From: Anditalea andensis
GTDB lineage: Bacteria; Bacteroidota; Bacteroidia; Cytophagales; Cyclobacteriaceae
Length of the DNA stretch: 64,000 nucleotides
Reading direction: 5' to 3'
Assembly: GCF_000714815.1 (NCBI RefSeq)
Contig: NZ_JMIH01000014.1
Span: 496,001 to 560,000, forward strand
The stretch's first letter is position 1. The number at the start of each line of letters is the position of its first letter. Positions 1 through 9,573 of the stretch are shown piece after piece. The position numbers and the translations under genes were made by a program. The notes under the pieces were generated by a model. That model was not told the origin of the DNA and made no database searches. It was given only the letters and a program-made list of their open reading frames with translations.

Positions 1-755
1 TGATCCAGAGGCAGCATCTGATAATTCCCTCTGATTTCAAGATGGCGATCCAGCCATTCCTGCAAAAAATAAAAAAAAGCGCGCCCCGTATCCTTTATCC
101 TATCAAAACTCATCTCCATCAGTGCTATAGCATTCTCATCATGCTTTCGGATCAGAGGAAGTATCTTATTTCTCAGATGATTTCTTTTATACACATCCTT
201 AGCATTACTGCTGTCTTCTCTCCAAGACAGGGGGACGGACAAAGCGTAGGTTTGAATCTGAGTTTTAGAAAAATCAAGGAGTGGCCGTATGATTTTTTCT
301 CTTTTATCGGCCATTCCGTAGATTCCTTCTATACCGGTGCCCCTCATGAGATTGAGCAGCACTGTCTCTACTTGATCATCAAGATGATGAGCCACCACTA
401 CGCCAGCAAGCTTTCGCTCTGCTATTAAGTCATCAAACCACTGATACCTCAAATCCCGTGCGGCCATTTGTGTGGATACGCCATTATTTTTGGCATAATC
501 ATCTGTGTCAAAATAACCCACTACCACTTCTACTCCTAATTTTTGACCCCACTCCCTGACAAAAGCCTCATCTCCATCACTTTCTTCTCCGCGCAACCTA
601 AAATTACAGTGGGCTAAAATGAATTTTATTTTTGATAAATGCATTAGGTAGGATAAAACCACCGAATCCATGCCACCACTGATAGCTATGAAGTATGTTT
701 TTTCGAAATCTAAAAGGTTTTTTTGCCGTATATGTCGGATAAAGTGCTCAATCAT
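1..755 (-). CDS. tilS: tRNA(Ile)-lysidine synthase, 3' end outside the window
   Basis: TilS ligates lysine to C34 of the CAU-anticodon tRNA-Ile in the cytoplasm, so that it reads AUA. My reverse-strand translation from the ATG at 755 runs open to the window edge, about 251 residues. It has the PP-loop ATP-pyrophosphatase motif SGGMDS near residues 26-31, followed by HCNFRLRGEESDGDE and VAHHLDDQVETVLLNLMRGTG, all hallmarks of the family. The C-terminal part lies left of base 1. It is divergent from the OstA-like gene, with 48 bases between the starts. An exact TAnnTTTG (reverse complement at 760-767) sits so close to the ATG that a transcript from it would be nearly leaderless, so I do not call it as the promoter. 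Identification is firm. Confidence 0.93.
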   Translation of the reverse strand, partial: MIEHFIRHIRQKNLLDFEKTYFIAISGGMDSVVLSYLMHLSKIKFILAHCNFRLRGEESDGDEAFVREWGQKLGVEVVVGYFDTDDYAKNNGVSTQMAARDLRYQWFDDLIAERKLAGVVVAHHLDDQVETVLLNLMRGTGIEGIYGMADKREKIIRPLLDFSKTQIQTYALSVPLSWREDSSNAKDVYKRNHLRNKILPLIRKHDENAIALMEMSFDRIKDTGRAFFYFLQEWLDRHLEIRGNYQMLPLD

Positions 756-778
756 AAATCAAAAATACCATTTTCTGC

Positions 779-786
779 TAATTTTG
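779..786 (+). promoter_or_regulatory. Candidate -7 box for the OstA-like gene
   Basis: TAATTTTG matches the Bacteroidota -7 consensus TAnnTTTG exactly and ends 17 bases before the ATG at 804. I see no clear -33 TTG at the expected distance, so only the -7 part is supported. Confidence 0.4.
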
Positions 787-803
787 CCGTTTAGTATTTA
801 GAA

Positions 804-2447
804 ATGATCATAAAGAAATTATTACCTGTAATGATATGCTGGATGCTAAGCATCCAGTGGGGATTGGCCCAGAACACTTCCAATCAATTAGAAATCTTAA
901 ATGCAGAAACCCTACTGGGGGGTCGGGGAGTGGAACGTCTGATCGGTGATGTAAAGATGAAACATCAAAATTCACTGATATACTGTGATTCAGCCTATTT
1001 TTATAGCCAAGATAATTTTGCCAAACTTTTTGGTAATGTCCGAATTGTGGACCAAAAAGACCCTATCACCACTACCAGCAGATATGCAGAATATGATGGC
1101 AATACCAGGCTAGCCAAGCTGAGAAACAATGTAGTTTTCAAAAATGAGGAAACTACCTTATATACAGACTTCTTGGATTATGACAGACTTACAGGGGTGG
1201 CCACCTATTTTAATGACGGCAGGGTAGTAGACAGCACCAATGTGCTCACCAGTGAAAAAGGGGTGTATGAAACACAGATAGAGAAAATAACCTTTACCGA
1301 AAAAGTAGTACTCGTAAATCCTGACTACACCTTGAAATCCAGACTTCTCTACTATTACACTATCCCTAAAACTGCTGAAACAGTAGGTGTCACCAATATA
1401 GTATCAGCCGAAGGCAACAGGTTAAATGCACAAATAAGTAGCTTCTATGACACCCAGCTAAAAACATTCAGATTTTATGACGGAGATGCGGAAAGTGAAA
1501 CCAGTCTGATCTCAGGTGATGTGCTTTTTTATGACGAACTAGCGCAATACTATGAAGCAAAGGACAATGTCAGTATATATAACAAAGAAAGAAAAACGGA
1601 AGTATTCGGGGACGAGGGGAAATACTGGGAAGACCGAAAATATTCTCAGGTAATAGGCAATGCCCTGGTAAGGAAGTATTTCGAAGCGGACACCATGTTT
1701 ATGATAGCAGACACACTTATCACGCAGGACAGTGAGATAGTGGAAGACAGATATATGACAGCGTTTAACGGCGTAAGATTTATAAAGGGAGGGATGTCCG
1801 GAAAGGCGGATTCATTGACATATATTTATTCAGACTCCACTATTTACCTATTTAAGGATCCACTTCTATGGAACAATAAAAGCCAGATATCAGCTGACAG
1901 CATTAATTTTCTTATAGCTAATGAAGATATCGACCGAACCTATCTTAAACATAATACCTTTGCTATCACCCGAGATACTTTAAACAATTATAACCAAATA
2001 AAAGGAAGAAAAATGACCGGATTCTTTTTAAATGGAGACATGACCAAATTAGACGTAGAAGGAAATGGAGAGTCACTTTATTTTGCCTTGGAAAGAGACA
2101 CGCTCTTCAAAGGAATGAATAAGCTTTTATGCGCAAGAATAATCATGCACTTTTCGGACGGTCAGATCCAAAAGATCAATCACAGTGTAAAACCAGATGC
2201 AAGCTTTACCCCTCCCCATATCATCAAAAAAGATGACCAAAGACTAGAAGGCTTTGCCTGGAGGGAAGATGAAAAACCTACTATGGCCATGGTATTGGAC
2301 TGGAGAACACCACGCATCAGAGAAAAAGGGTTTAACTTCTTTGATGAACCTGATATCATCATACCCTATCCCAGCGATGATGAAATCCAAATAAATATAG
2401 AAGAACACCATTTTGAAAATACTGAAAACCAAGCTTATATACCCTAA
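804..2447 (+). CDS. OstA/LptA-like outer-membrane biogenesis protein
   Basis: 547 residues with an N-terminal signal peptide ending near the WGLAQ segment. The body is a long run of short beta-strand repeats (LIGDVKMKHQNSLIYCDSAYFY, LFGNVRIVDQKDP and similar) typical of the OstA/LptA beta-jellyroll fold, which in Gram-negatives shields lipid A during transport from inner to outer membrane. Bacteroidota carry a long OstA-like protein of about this size with no LptD barrel. Likely role (inference): periplasmic lipopolysaccharide transport or outer-membrane assembly, which fits bamD three genes downstream. A 164-base gap separates it from the next gene, so co-transcription is uncertain. Confidence 0.8.
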   Translation: MIIKKLLPVMICWMLSIQWGLAQNTSNQLEILNAETLLGGRGVERLIGDVKMKHQNSLIYCDSAYFYSQDNFAKLFGNVRIVDQKDPITTTSRYAEYDGNTRLAKLRNNVVFKNEETTLYTDFLDYDRLTGVATYFNDGRVVDSTNVLTSEKGVYETQIEKITFTEKVVLVNPDYTLKSRLLYYYTIPKTAETVGVTNIVSAEGNRLNAQISSFYDTQLKTFRFYDGDAESETSLISGDVLFYDELAQYYEAKDNVSIYNKERKTEVFGDEGKYWEDRKYSQVIGNALVRKYFEADTMFMIADTLITQDSEIVEDRYMTAFNGVRFIKGGMSGKADSLTYIYSDSTIYLFKDPLLWNNKSQISADSINFLIANEDIDRTYLKHNTFAITRDTLNNYNQIKGRKMTGFFLNGDMTKLDVEGNGESLYFALERDTLFKGMNKLLCARIIMHFSDGQIQKINHSVKPDASFTPPHIIKKDDQRLEGFAWREDEKPTMAMVLDWRTPRIREKGFNFFDEPDIIIPYPSDDEIQINIEEHHFENTENQAYIP

Positions 2448-2611
2448 CCCCAGTAAAGGATTTCTATAAACGAATCAGTACAAAAAAAATTTTATTGAGG
2501 TTAACATAATTTAACCGGTTATTCTTTAAAAGTAAAAACCTTATCAGTAGTTTTATAGTATATTATATCAACTCTAACTATTGATTCACAGGCTTATCGA
2601 TTAAATTTTAC

Positions 2612-3328
2612 ATGAATAACTGTTTAAAGTTCCTGTGCTTGATTTTTTGTTTGCTTCAGCTAAATGCTGAAGCTAAACAGGTGCGTGTTTTAAACCAAGC
2701 TGTAGAATTTACTGGAAAAATCAATACCATACAAAGAAAATCCCTGATCTTACATAATGAGTCCAACCAACAAAAAGAATATATACTGAAATTCTTAAGG
2801 GGCAACATCGGATCAAGTCAAAACATAAAACTTTGCATAGGCGAGCAGTGCTATGACCCCAGAAAGGACATGAATAAGATAAAGCTGGTCATGAAGCCAG
2901 GGGAAGTGATTACTGATCTTTATATAGAATTTGGCTTAGGCATAACTGAAACACGTGGCACCTTCGATCTTCATTTCAGTCATATTGAAAACAATAAAGA
3001 CACCTTTATCATAGAGGCAGTTTATGATGTTTCTAATCCAAATGCCGATGGGGGTGAAATCAACCATAAAGATATATCCATCGGTAGCATCTATCCAAAT
3101 CCAAGTAATAGGATCGCGCACCTGGATTATAAAATTAAAAATAAAAATGCCAATGTTAAAGTAGTTCTAAACAGCTTTATCGGCAATCCTGTTTATGATT
3201 TGACATTGGATCCAGATCAGGAAACCATCTCGATTAACGTAAGTGAACTAAACCCTGGCATTTATTTTTATACAGTTATAGTAGACAATAAAAATATAGT
3301 GACCAAAAAGCTCGTTGTTAAAAGATAG
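2612..3328 (+). CDS. Secreted protein with T9SS type A C-terminal sorting domain
   Basis: 238 residues. An N-terminal signal peptide (MNNCLKFLCLIFCLLQLNAEA) is followed by a domain of unknown function with two cysteines close together (IKLCIGEQCYD). Residues from about 155 to the end form a type A sorting domain: IYPNPSNRIAHLDY opens it, then a beta-rich segment, LNPGIYFYTVIVD, and a Lys/Arg-rich end (TKKLVVKR). Such domains direct cargo through the type IX secretion system, after which they are usually cleaved and the protein is anchored or released. porD, a T9SS component, lies 2.6 kb downstream. The function of the mature part is not recognisable. Confidence 0.82.
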   Translation: MNNCLKFLCLIFCLLQLNAEAKQVRVLNQAVEFTGKINTIQRKSLILHNESNQQKEYILKFLRGNIGSSQNIKLCIGEQCYDPRKDMNKIKLVMKPGEVITDLYIEFGLGITETRGTFDLHFSHIENNKDTFIIEAVYDVSNPNADGGEINHKDISIGSIYPNPSNRIAHLDYKIKNKNANVKVVLNSFIGNPVYDLTLDPDQETISINVSELNPGIYFYTVIVDNKNIVTKKLVVKR

Positions 3329-3352
3329 AACACGACACCGCCTCTCTAAAGT

Positions 3353-3382
3353 TTGATACAAAATTTAATTCCCATATATTTG
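3353..3382 (+). promoter_or_regulatory. Bacteroidota-type promoter of bamD
   Basis: TTG at 3353-3355 (within TTTG), a 19-base spacer, and TATATTTG at 3375-3382. Both boxes match the -33 TTTG / -7 TAnnTTTG consensus and the spacing is canonical. Expected start site is around 3388-3390, giving a very short 5' UTR before the ATG at 3394. Confidence 0.7.
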
Positions 3383-3393
3383 CAGTTTTAAAA

Positions 3394-4338
3394 ATGATGA
3401 GAAAAGTAAGTTTATATATATTGGTCCTTATGCTAGCTGTATCTGTCAGCTCCTGTGGTAAATTCTACAAATTGGAGAAAAGCACCAACTGGGATCAGCT
3501 ATATACAGCAGCTAACGAATATTATGTTAAAGGTGACTATAACAAAGCCATCATTCTATATGACAAAGTACTTCCTGTAATAAGGGGAAGTGAGCGCTCA
3601 GAACTAGCTGAGTTTAATTATGCCTATTCTCACTTCCGAATCAAAAGATACATAGAAGCAGCAGGATATTTCAAAACCTTCTACGATACCTATAACAGAA
3701 GTCCTATGGCAGAGGAAGCGTTTTTTATGCATGCTTATGCCTTATATATGGATTCACCTGATTTTAACTTGGATCAGCGTAGCAGCCGGGATGCTGTAAA
3801 TGCCATTCAGATGTTTATCAATAGATTCCCAGAGTCAGATTCATACGAAAGAGCCATGACTATGATAGACGATCTTCAAAGAAGATTTGAGGAAAAAGCA
3901 TACCAAGAGTCCAAAATGTACTATAGGCTTACAGACGGATTATTTCCGGGAGAATTTTACAGAGCTTGTATAGTAAACTTTCAGAATTTTGCAAAAAATT
4001 ATCCTGACAGTAAATATAATGAAGAACTCGCCTATAAATTAGTTGAAGTTAGCGCCGCATATGCGGAGCGAAGTGTTTTCAATAAAAAAGAGGAAAGGCT
4101 GAACCAGTCAATCGGGTTCGCAGAGACCTTTTCCAGGAGATTCCCTGACAGTTCATACACTGGAAAAGTCACCAACATGGGCAATCAGTCCAGGGCAGAA
4201 CTGACCAATCATTTGAAGCTAAAACAGGATTATGAATCACGAACAGCCGCAGCAAGAGAAGCTGCTGAGGAAGAAAAAAGAAACAAAGAAGCCAGTGAGG
4301 CTTTGAGAAACGTAGAAATCAATACAGGAAATCAATAA
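3394..4338 (+). CDS. bamD: Outer membrane assembly lipoprotein BamD
   Basis: 314 residues. The lipoprotein signal peptide ends in a lipobox (VSVSSC, Cys near residue 21), placing the protein on the periplasmic face of the outer membrane. Residues about 35-250 contain tetratricopeptide-like helical repeats (YVKGDYNKAIILYDKVLPVI, YSHFRIKRYIEAAGYFKTFYD, RFPESDSYERA) as in BamD/YfiO, the essential partner of BamA in folding outer-membrane barrels. The tail is a charged, probably helical segment rich in Ala, Glu, Lys and Arg. Either of the first two Met codons could be the start. The omega gene follows after 14 bases, so the two are likely co-transcribed. Confidence 0.9.
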   Translation: MMRKVSLYILVLMLAVSVSSCGKFYKLEKSTNWDQLYTAANEYYVKGDYNKAIILYDKVLPVIRGSERSELAEFNYAYSHFRIKRYIEAAGYFKTFYDTYNRSPMAEEAFFMHAYALYMDSPDFNLDQRSSRDAVNAIQMFINRFPESDSYERAMTMIDDLQRRFEEKAYQESKMYYRLTDGLFPGEFYRACIVNFQNFAKNYPDSKYNEELAYKLVEVSAAYAERSVFNKKEERLNQSIGFAETFSRRFPDSSYTGKVTNMGNQSRAELTNHLKLKQDYESRTAAAREAAEEEKRNKEASEALRNVEINTGNQ

Positions 4339-4352
4339 AAAATAAATATACA

Positions 4353-4664
4353 ATGGCAGTTAATCCTTCTATCGTTACCAGAGATTTAGACAAAATTGCG
4401 GAAAAGACAGGCAATTTATATGAATCACTTCATGTAGTATCTCAAAGGGCAAAGCAGATTTCTTCTACTATGAAGGAAGAGTTGAACAATAAACTATCTG
4501 AATTTGCATCTACAGTAGATAATCTTGAAGAAGTATTTGAGAATAAAGAACAGATAGAAATCTCTAAGTTCTACGAAAGAATGCCTAAGCCTACCACATT
4601 GGCTATGGAGGAGTTTATGGAAGGGAAAATTTATTCCCGTGACCCTGAGCTTACGCAAGAATAA
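4353..4664 (+). CDS. rpoZ: RNA polymerase omega-like (Rpb6-family) subunit
   Basis: 103 residues resembling the divergent omega subunit annotated in Bacteroidota, a small RNA polymerase component that helps assemble and stabilise beta'. The N-terminal stretch SIVTRDLDKIAEKTGNLYES and the later helix of the Rpb6/omega fold are present, with an acidic middle (NLEEVFENKEQIEI). The gene lies between bamD and coaBC with gaps of 14 and 3 bases. Omega next to coaBC is a recurrent bacterial arrangement (rpoZ-coaBC), which supports the call despite low similarity to the E. coli protein. Confidence 0.8.
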   Translation: MAVNPSIVTRDLDKIAEKTGNLYESLHVVSQRAKQISSTMKEELNNKLSEFASTVDNLEEVFENKEQIEISKFYERMPKPTTLAMEEFMEGKIYSRDPELTQE

Positions 4665-4667
4665 AAC

Positions 4668-5876
4668 ATGCAGCTGCAAGGAAAGAAAATTTTACTTGGA
4701 GTCACCGGTAGTATAGCAGCTTATAAAGCTGCACATTTGACCAGATTACTGATCAAGGAAGGAGCAGAGGTACAGATCATTATGAGTACCTCTGCTCTTG
4801 ACTTTATTACCCCACTTACCTTATCGACTCTTTCTAAGAAGCCTGTACTTCATACCTTCTATGATCCAAAGACTGGCTCATGGAACAACCATGTAGAACT
4901 AGGCCTATGGGCAGATCTTTTTTTAGTTGCGCCTATAAGTGCCCATACAATCAGTAAATTTGCTCAAGGAACCTGTGATAATTTACTTGCAGCCGCCTAT
5001 CTGTCAGCCAGATGTAAAATCATGGTAGCACCTGCTATGGACCTGGACATGTATCAGCACCCCTCTGTCAAGACAAATCTCGACACACTCTCCAGCTATG
5101 GAAATATCATTCTGGAAGCAGAAGAGGGAGAACTAGCCAGCGGCCTGAGCGGTCAGGGCCGACTCATGGAACCGGAACATATAGTAGAAAAAGTTGTTTC
5201 CTTTTTTGATAAAAAAAAAGACCTCACCGGCAAGGAGGTGCTCCTCACCGCAGGACCTACAAATGAAGCTATAGACCCTGTGCGCTTTATAGGCAACCAT
5301 AGCAGTGGGAAAATGGGAATAGCCATAGCCTACGAACTAGCGGAACAGGGAGCTTTGGTCAATCTGATACTCGGCCCAAGTCACATCCCCGTAGACCATC
5401 CTCTTATTAAAGTATTTAAGGTCAGCAGTGCCTCAGAAATGTATCAGTCGTGTCAGCAGCACCACTTATCAGCTGACATCTGTATTTTTGCTGCTGCAGT
5501 TGCTGATTACACTCCAGAGACGGTGGCTACTGAGAAAATCAAAAAGTCCGAAGATGAAATAATTCTTAAGCTTAAAAAGAACGTGGACATAGCGGCATCT
5601 TTAGGAAAGGTAAAAGCTCCTGGACAAATCCATATAGGTTTTGCACTTGAAACACAGAATGAAGAGATCAATGCCCTTTCAAAGCTGAAAAACAAAAATT
5701 TTGATATGGTAGTATTAAACTCGATGCGGGATTCAGGAGCTGGTTTTCAACATGATACTAATAAAGTAACTTTCTATTTTAAAAATGGAGACAGGCAAAA
5801 TTTGGCTTTGCTTTCTAAGAAAGAGGTGGCTGCACATATTGTTACTGCCATAAAATCACTGACCCCACCAAATTGA
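4668..5876 (+). CDS. coaBC: Bifunctional phosphopantothenoylcysteine decarboxylase / phosphopantothenate-cysteine ligase
   Basis: 402 residues, the usual length for the fused coenzyme A enzyme. The N-terminal CoaC flavoprotein half (1-180) has GVTGSIAAYKAAHLTRLL and the PAMDLDMY segment with the conserved active-site Asn equivalent region around 120-130. The C-terminal CoaB half begins at about 188 with VLLTAGPTNEAIDPVRFIGN followed by HSSGKMG, the nucleotide-binding signature, and later has FAAAVADYTPE and IGFALET. It makes 4'-phosphopantetheine from phosphopantothenate and cysteine in the cytoplasm. The start lies 3 bases after the omega stop. Confidence 0.95.
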   Translation: MQLQGKKILLGVTGSIAAYKAAHLTRLLIKEGAEVQIIMSTSALDFITPLTLSTLSKKPVLHTFYDPKTGSWNNHVELGLWADLFLVAPISAHTISKFAQGTCDNLLAAAYLSARCKIMVAPAMDLDMYQHPSVKTNLDTLSSYGNIILEAEEGELASGLSGQGRLMEPEHIVEKVVSFFDKKKDLTGKEVLLTAGPTNEAIDPVRFIGNHSSGKMGIAIAYELAEQGALVNLILGPSHIPVDHPLIKVFKVSSASEMYQSCQQHHLSADICIFAAAVADYTPETVATEKIKKSEDEIILKLKKNVDIAASLGKVKAPGQIHIGFALETQNEEINALSKLKNKNFDMVVLNSMRDSGAGFQHDTNKVTFYFKNGDRQNLALLSKKEVAAHIVTAIKSLTPPN

Positions 5877-5913
5877 TTATATTCTATTTCGTTATCTTTA
5901 TACATTAGACGAA

Positions 5914-6819
5914 ATGATGAGAAATTTTATAGTCATATTCCTGCTTTTGATCAATACAGAGGCTATGTATGCTCAAGAGCTAAATTTTACTGTTACCATA
6001 AACAGTGACAGGGCGAGGACACAGGAAACAGTGATCTTCGAAAACATGAAAAATAGTTTTGAGCAATTTCTAAATGGCAGGAACTGGACAGAAGATGAAT
6101 TTCGTCCTGCCGAAAGAATTAAAGGCAATCTTTTGATAACTATAAATGATATGCCTCAAGTGGGAATGTTCACCGCCACTGTACAAGTACAGACAGTAAG
6201 GCCTATATTCGGTTCAAACTATGAGAGCCTAATTTTTAATTTTGCGGACCGAAACTGGACTTTTGAATTTATTGATTCCCAGCCCCTGGAATTTAACAGG
6301 AATACCTTTTTAAACAATATTTCATCCTTGTTAGCTTTTTATGCCTATTTGGTAATAGGCGTAGATTATGATTCATTTTCACCTCGTGGAGGAGAACCGT
6401 ATTTTGAAATAGCATCTACCATAGTATCTAATGCCCAGCAATCTCCTCGTCCAGGATGGAATCAAAGTACTACTGATAGAAGAAACCGATATTGGCTGGC
6501 GGATCAGTTATACACTTCACAGGTAATGGTACCTATCAGAGACGCCTATTATCTCTATCATAGAAAAGGGATGGACATTTTGGTCAGCAGGCCAGAAGAG
6601 GCTTATCCAAACATATTGGAGGCTATCAGAAAAGTAACAGGAGCTAATGAAGCCCAACCAAACAGCATCCTCCCCATCACATTTATGGATGCTAAATCTG
6701 ATGAGATAAGCAAAGTACTTAAAAATGCTCCTATGGATATCCGAAAAGAGGCAGTATCTTTACTTCTTAAAGTGGATCCCAATAATTCAAGGAAATATAA
6801 TGACTTGTTAAAAGGATAA
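5914..6819 (+). CDS. porD: PorD-type (DUF4835) type IX secretion protein
   Basis: 301 residues with an N-terminal signal peptide (FIVIFLLLINTEAMYAQ). The mature protein opens with LNFTVTINSDRARTQE and has the family features ERIKGNLLITINDMP, PIFGSNYESLIFNFADRNW and GVDYDSFSPRGGEPYFE. This matches the DUF4835 family, named PorD in type IX secretion. It is expected in the periplasm or at the outer membrane. The coaBC-porD-recN order is one I recall as common in Bacteroidota. Its exact role in secretion is not settled. Confidence 0.82.
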   Translation: MMRNFIVIFLLLINTEAMYAQELNFTVTINSDRARTQETVIFENMKNSFEQFLNGRNWTEDEFRPAERIKGNLLITINDMPQVGMFTATVQVQTVRPIFGSNYESLIFNFADRNWTFEFIDSQPLEFNRNTFLNNISSLLAFYAYLVIGVDYDSFSPRGGEPYFEIASTIVSNAQQSPRPGWNQSTTDRRNRYWLADQLYTSQVMVPIRDAYYLYHRKGMDILVSRPEEAYPNILEAIRKVTGANEAQPNSILPITFMDAKSDEISKVLKNAPMDIRKEAVSLLLKVDPNNSRKYNDLLKG

Positions 6820-6846
6820 TCATAGATCCTTAAATAATATCAACCT

Positions 6847-8499
6847 ATGCTGAAAAACCTTACCATCTCTAACTATGCACTAATAGAGTCACTGGAGATG
6901 GAGCCAGACAAAACCCTAAACATGATCACAGGTGAAACCGGAGCGGGTAAATCCATCATGCTGGGGGCTGTAGGCTTACTTCTGGGGAATAGAGCTGATG
7001 TCAGATCACTTTTTGATGAAAACAAAAAATGCATCATCGAGGGGCAGTTTTACATTCAGGAATATGGACTTCAAACTTTCTTTGAATCTGAGGACTTGGA
7101 TTTTGATCCTCTATGCATCATTCGTAGGGAAATAGCCCCATCTGGCAAATCCCGTGCTTTTATAAATGACACACCGGTAAGACTCGAAACCCTAAAGGTG
7201 CTGGGCAAATCTCTCATGGACATTCATTCGCAACATGACACCTTGCTTCTAGGCGCTACAGAATACCAACTGGATTTGATAGATGCTTTTGCAGAAGATC
7301 AGACCGAAAAAAAAGCATATGCAGAGGCTTACAAAACATTTACCAAATCAAAAAAAGCATTTGAAAAAATTTCCGCAGAGGCTGTAGAACTCCGAAAAGA
7401 AGCTGACTTCAATAAGTTTCAGCTCGAGGAACTCTCTGAGCTGAAACTTCAAAAAGAAGAACAGCAGCTTCTGGAAGAAGAACAGGATATACTGGAAAAT
7501 GCAGAAGAAATAAAGTCAAAAATTTATGATGCCCTCACGCAGTTTAACAGTGAGGAAGCTGGCCTATTCACCTTATCGAGTCAGCTACAAACTTATTTTA
7601 ACCAGCTATCTAAATTTGGTAGCCGCTTTGACGATCTCAAGGAGCGATTTCAGAGTGTGGTGATTGAGCTGAATGACATAGCAGCCACTATGGAAGATGA
7701 GGATCAAAAAATAGAAGTCGACTTTGAAAAATTAGATACCATCAGAGATAGGCTAAGTAAAATCTATCACCTTCAGAAAAAACATGGAGTAGATGATATC
7801 GCAGGTTTACTGGAAATAGAATCAGCCCTTGCCGACAAGGTATTCCAGATTGAAAACCTGGATGATCAACTGGAGTCCCTCCACGAACAAATGGATAAAG
7901 ATAAAAGAGCTCTGATCAAAGCAGGGGAAGTCCTTACTGCTAAGAGAAAAGCAGCATTTGATCCATTTGGTAAACGGATAATAGAGCTACTACGGCACTT
8001 GGGAATGGAGAATGCCAGCCTGCAGTTTGCCCTGTCCTCCGTCACTCCTGGGCCTACTGGTATGGATGAAGTAGAAATCCTCTTCTCTGCCAATAAAGGG
8101 GTGAAACCACAGCCGATTAGACAGGTAGCTTCCGGTGGAGAATTTAGTCGTCTGATGTTTGCCATCAAATATATCATGGCAGATAAAATAGCCATGCCTA
8201 CTTTGATATTTGATGAGATAGATACGGGTATTTCTGGCGAAGTGGCCCTGCAGATGGTAAAGATGATGCAAAACATCTCCAAAAACCACCAAGTTATCTG
8301 CATCAGCCATTTACCACAGGTGGCCGCACGTGGTGAAAAGCATTATTTCGTCTATAAAGATAATAGTAGCAGCAAGACCATAAGCAAAATCAGACAGTTA
8401 CATGGAGATGATAGAATTCAGGAAATCGCCAAAATGATAGCTGGTTCCAATCCTTCCATGGCCGCATTTGAGAATGCACGCGAACTTCTAGGGCAATAA
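6847..8499 (+). CDS. recN: DNA repair ATPase RecN
   Basis: 550 residues, standard for RecN, an SMC-like ATPase that acts early in double-strand-break repair. The N-terminal head has LKNLTISNYALIESLEM and the Walker A motif GETGAGKS at about 29-36. The middle (about 150-380) is charged coiled coil. The C-terminal head has the signature region ASGGEFSRLMFAIKYI, Walker B PTLIFDEIDTGISG and ISHLPQVAARGEKHY. It follows porD by 27 bases. Nothing appears missing. Confidence 0.96.
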   Translation: MLKNLTISNYALIESLEMEPDKTLNMITGETGAGKSIMLGAVGLLLGNRADVRSLFDENKKCIIEGQFYIQEYGLQTFFESEDLDFDPLCIIRREIAPSGKSRAFINDTPVRLETLKVLGKSLMDIHSQHDTLLLGATEYQLDLIDAFAEDQTEKKAYAEAYKTFTKSKKAFEKISAEAVELRKEADFNKFQLEELSELKLQKEEQQLLEEEQDILENAEEIKSKIYDALTQFNSEEAGLFTLSSQLQTYFNQLSKFGSRFDDLKERFQSVVIELNDIAATMEDEDQKIEVDFEKLDTIRDRLSKIYHLQKKHGVDDIAGLLEIESALADKVFQIENLDDQLESLHEQMDKDKRALIKAGEVLTAKRKAAFDPFGKRIIELLRHLGMENASLQFALSSVTPGPTGMDEVEILFSANKGVKPQPIRQVASGGEFSRLMFAIKYIMADKIAMPTLIFDEIDTGISGEVALQMVKMMQNISKNHQVICISHLPQVAARGEKHYFVYKDNSSSKTISKIRQLHGDDRIQEIAKMIAGSNPSMAAFENARELLGQ

Positions 8500-8536
8500 T
8501 TCCTTATAAAATAGACATTATACATTAAAAAATCTT

Positions 8537-8544
8537 TATTTTTG
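8537..8544 (+). promoter_or_regulatory. Candidate -7 box for fabI
   Basis: TATTTTTG matches TAnnTTTG exactly, 31 bases before the fabI ATG. There is no obvious TTG at -33, so the promoter is only partly supported. Confidence 0.45.
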
Positions 8545-8575
8545 AGCCTTTATACAGAATCAACTAATTAGATCT

Positions 8576-9391
8576 ATGTCTGAAAATTTATTAAGAGGTA
8601 AAAGAGGTATAATTACAGGTGCATTGGATGAAAATTCTATTGCTTGGAAGACAGCTTTGAAAGCTAAGGAGCAAGGTGCTAAATTTGTTTTGACGAATGC
8701 TCCTATCGCCATGAGAATGGGAGCTATTCAAGATCTTGCCAAGCAATGTGACACTATAGTCATACCCGCAGATGCTACTTCTGTAGAGGACATCGAAAAA
8801 TTATATGCAGAAGCAAAAGAATATCTTGGAGGCAATTTTGATTTTATCCTACACTCAATAGGCATGTCTCCAAATGTCAGAAAAGGCAGAGAATACGGGG
8901 ATCTTAATTACGATTGGGTCCATAAGTCATATGACATATCTGCCATATCTTTTCACAAGATGATGCAAGTGGCCGAGAAGATGGACATCATGAATGAATG
9001 GGGATCAATCTTAGGCTTATCATACATAGCAGCTCAGCGTGTATATCCTTTTTATAATGATATGGCTGAAGCCAAAGCATTATTAGAAAGTATCGCTAGA
9101 AGTTATGGTTATAGATACGGTAAACTTAAGAAAGTAAGGGTAAATACTATTTCTCAATCTCCTACTAAAACCACGGCTGGAACGGGTATAGGCGGATTTG
9201 ATTCTTTCTTTAACTTTTCTGATTCTATGTCACCACTAGGCAATGCGCCTGCTGATGCCTGTGCTTCATATATCGTTATGATGTTTTCAGACCTTACCCG
9301 ATATGTTACCATGCAGAATCTGTTCCACGATGGCGGTTATTCTTTTACCGGCATATCGGAAGACATTATAGAACAATTTAAAGACAAATAA
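8576..9391 (+). CDS. fabI: Enoyl-[acyl-carrier-protein] reductase FabI
   Basis: 271 residues. This short-chain-dehydrogenase-fold enzyme reduces trans-2-enoyl-ACP with NAD(P)H in the last step of each fatty-acid elongation cycle. The N-terminus has the FabI cofactor loop GIITGALDENSIAW. The catalytic Tyr and Lys are in YNDMAEAK (Tyr-x6-Lys), and the substrate loop region reads SQSPTKTTAGTGIGGFDSF. The C-terminal LFHDGGYSFTGIS is typical. It has its own promoter candidate and is followed by a strong terminator at 9450, so it is probably monocistronic. FabI is the usual target of triclosan-type inhibitors. Confidence 0.95.
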   Translation: MSENLLRGKRGIITGALDENSIAWKTALKAKEQGAKFVLTNAPIAMRMGAIQDLAKQCDTIVIPADATSVEDIEKLYAEAKEYLGGNFDFILHSIGMSPNVRKGREYGDLNYDWVHKSYDISAISFHKMMQVAEKMDIMNEWGSILGLSYIAAQRVYPFYNDMAEAKALLESIARSYGYRYGKLKKVRVNTISQSPTKTTAGTGIGGFDSFFNFSDSMSPLGNAPADACASYIVMMFSDLTRYVTMQNLFHDGGYSFTGISEDIIEQFKDK

Positions 9392-9449
9392 TAGTTTATT
9401 TGAAACAGGCTTGCAGGCCTTCTTAAACTTCAATTCTTATCTTCATATT

Positions 9450-9484
9450 ATAGCCCTGGGACTTTACAGGGCTATTTTTTTTAA
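9450..9484 (+). terminator. Rho-independent terminator after fabI
   Basis: A nine-pair stem (ATAGCCCTG with CAGGGCTAT, loop of 8 bases) is followed by eight T residues. It ends the rightward block before the convergent truA. Confidence 0.88.
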
Positions 9485-9573
9485 TATTAACATAAGCGGT
9501 GCTATAAAGTCATACCTATGCATTTAAAATGTTAACCACATCTAAATATTATTAATTATCATTAGAATAGTTT

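Noticed and set aside
42-428. Open frame of 128 codons on the plus strand
   Set aside because: It lies antisense within the clear tilS coding sequence and has no family-like features.
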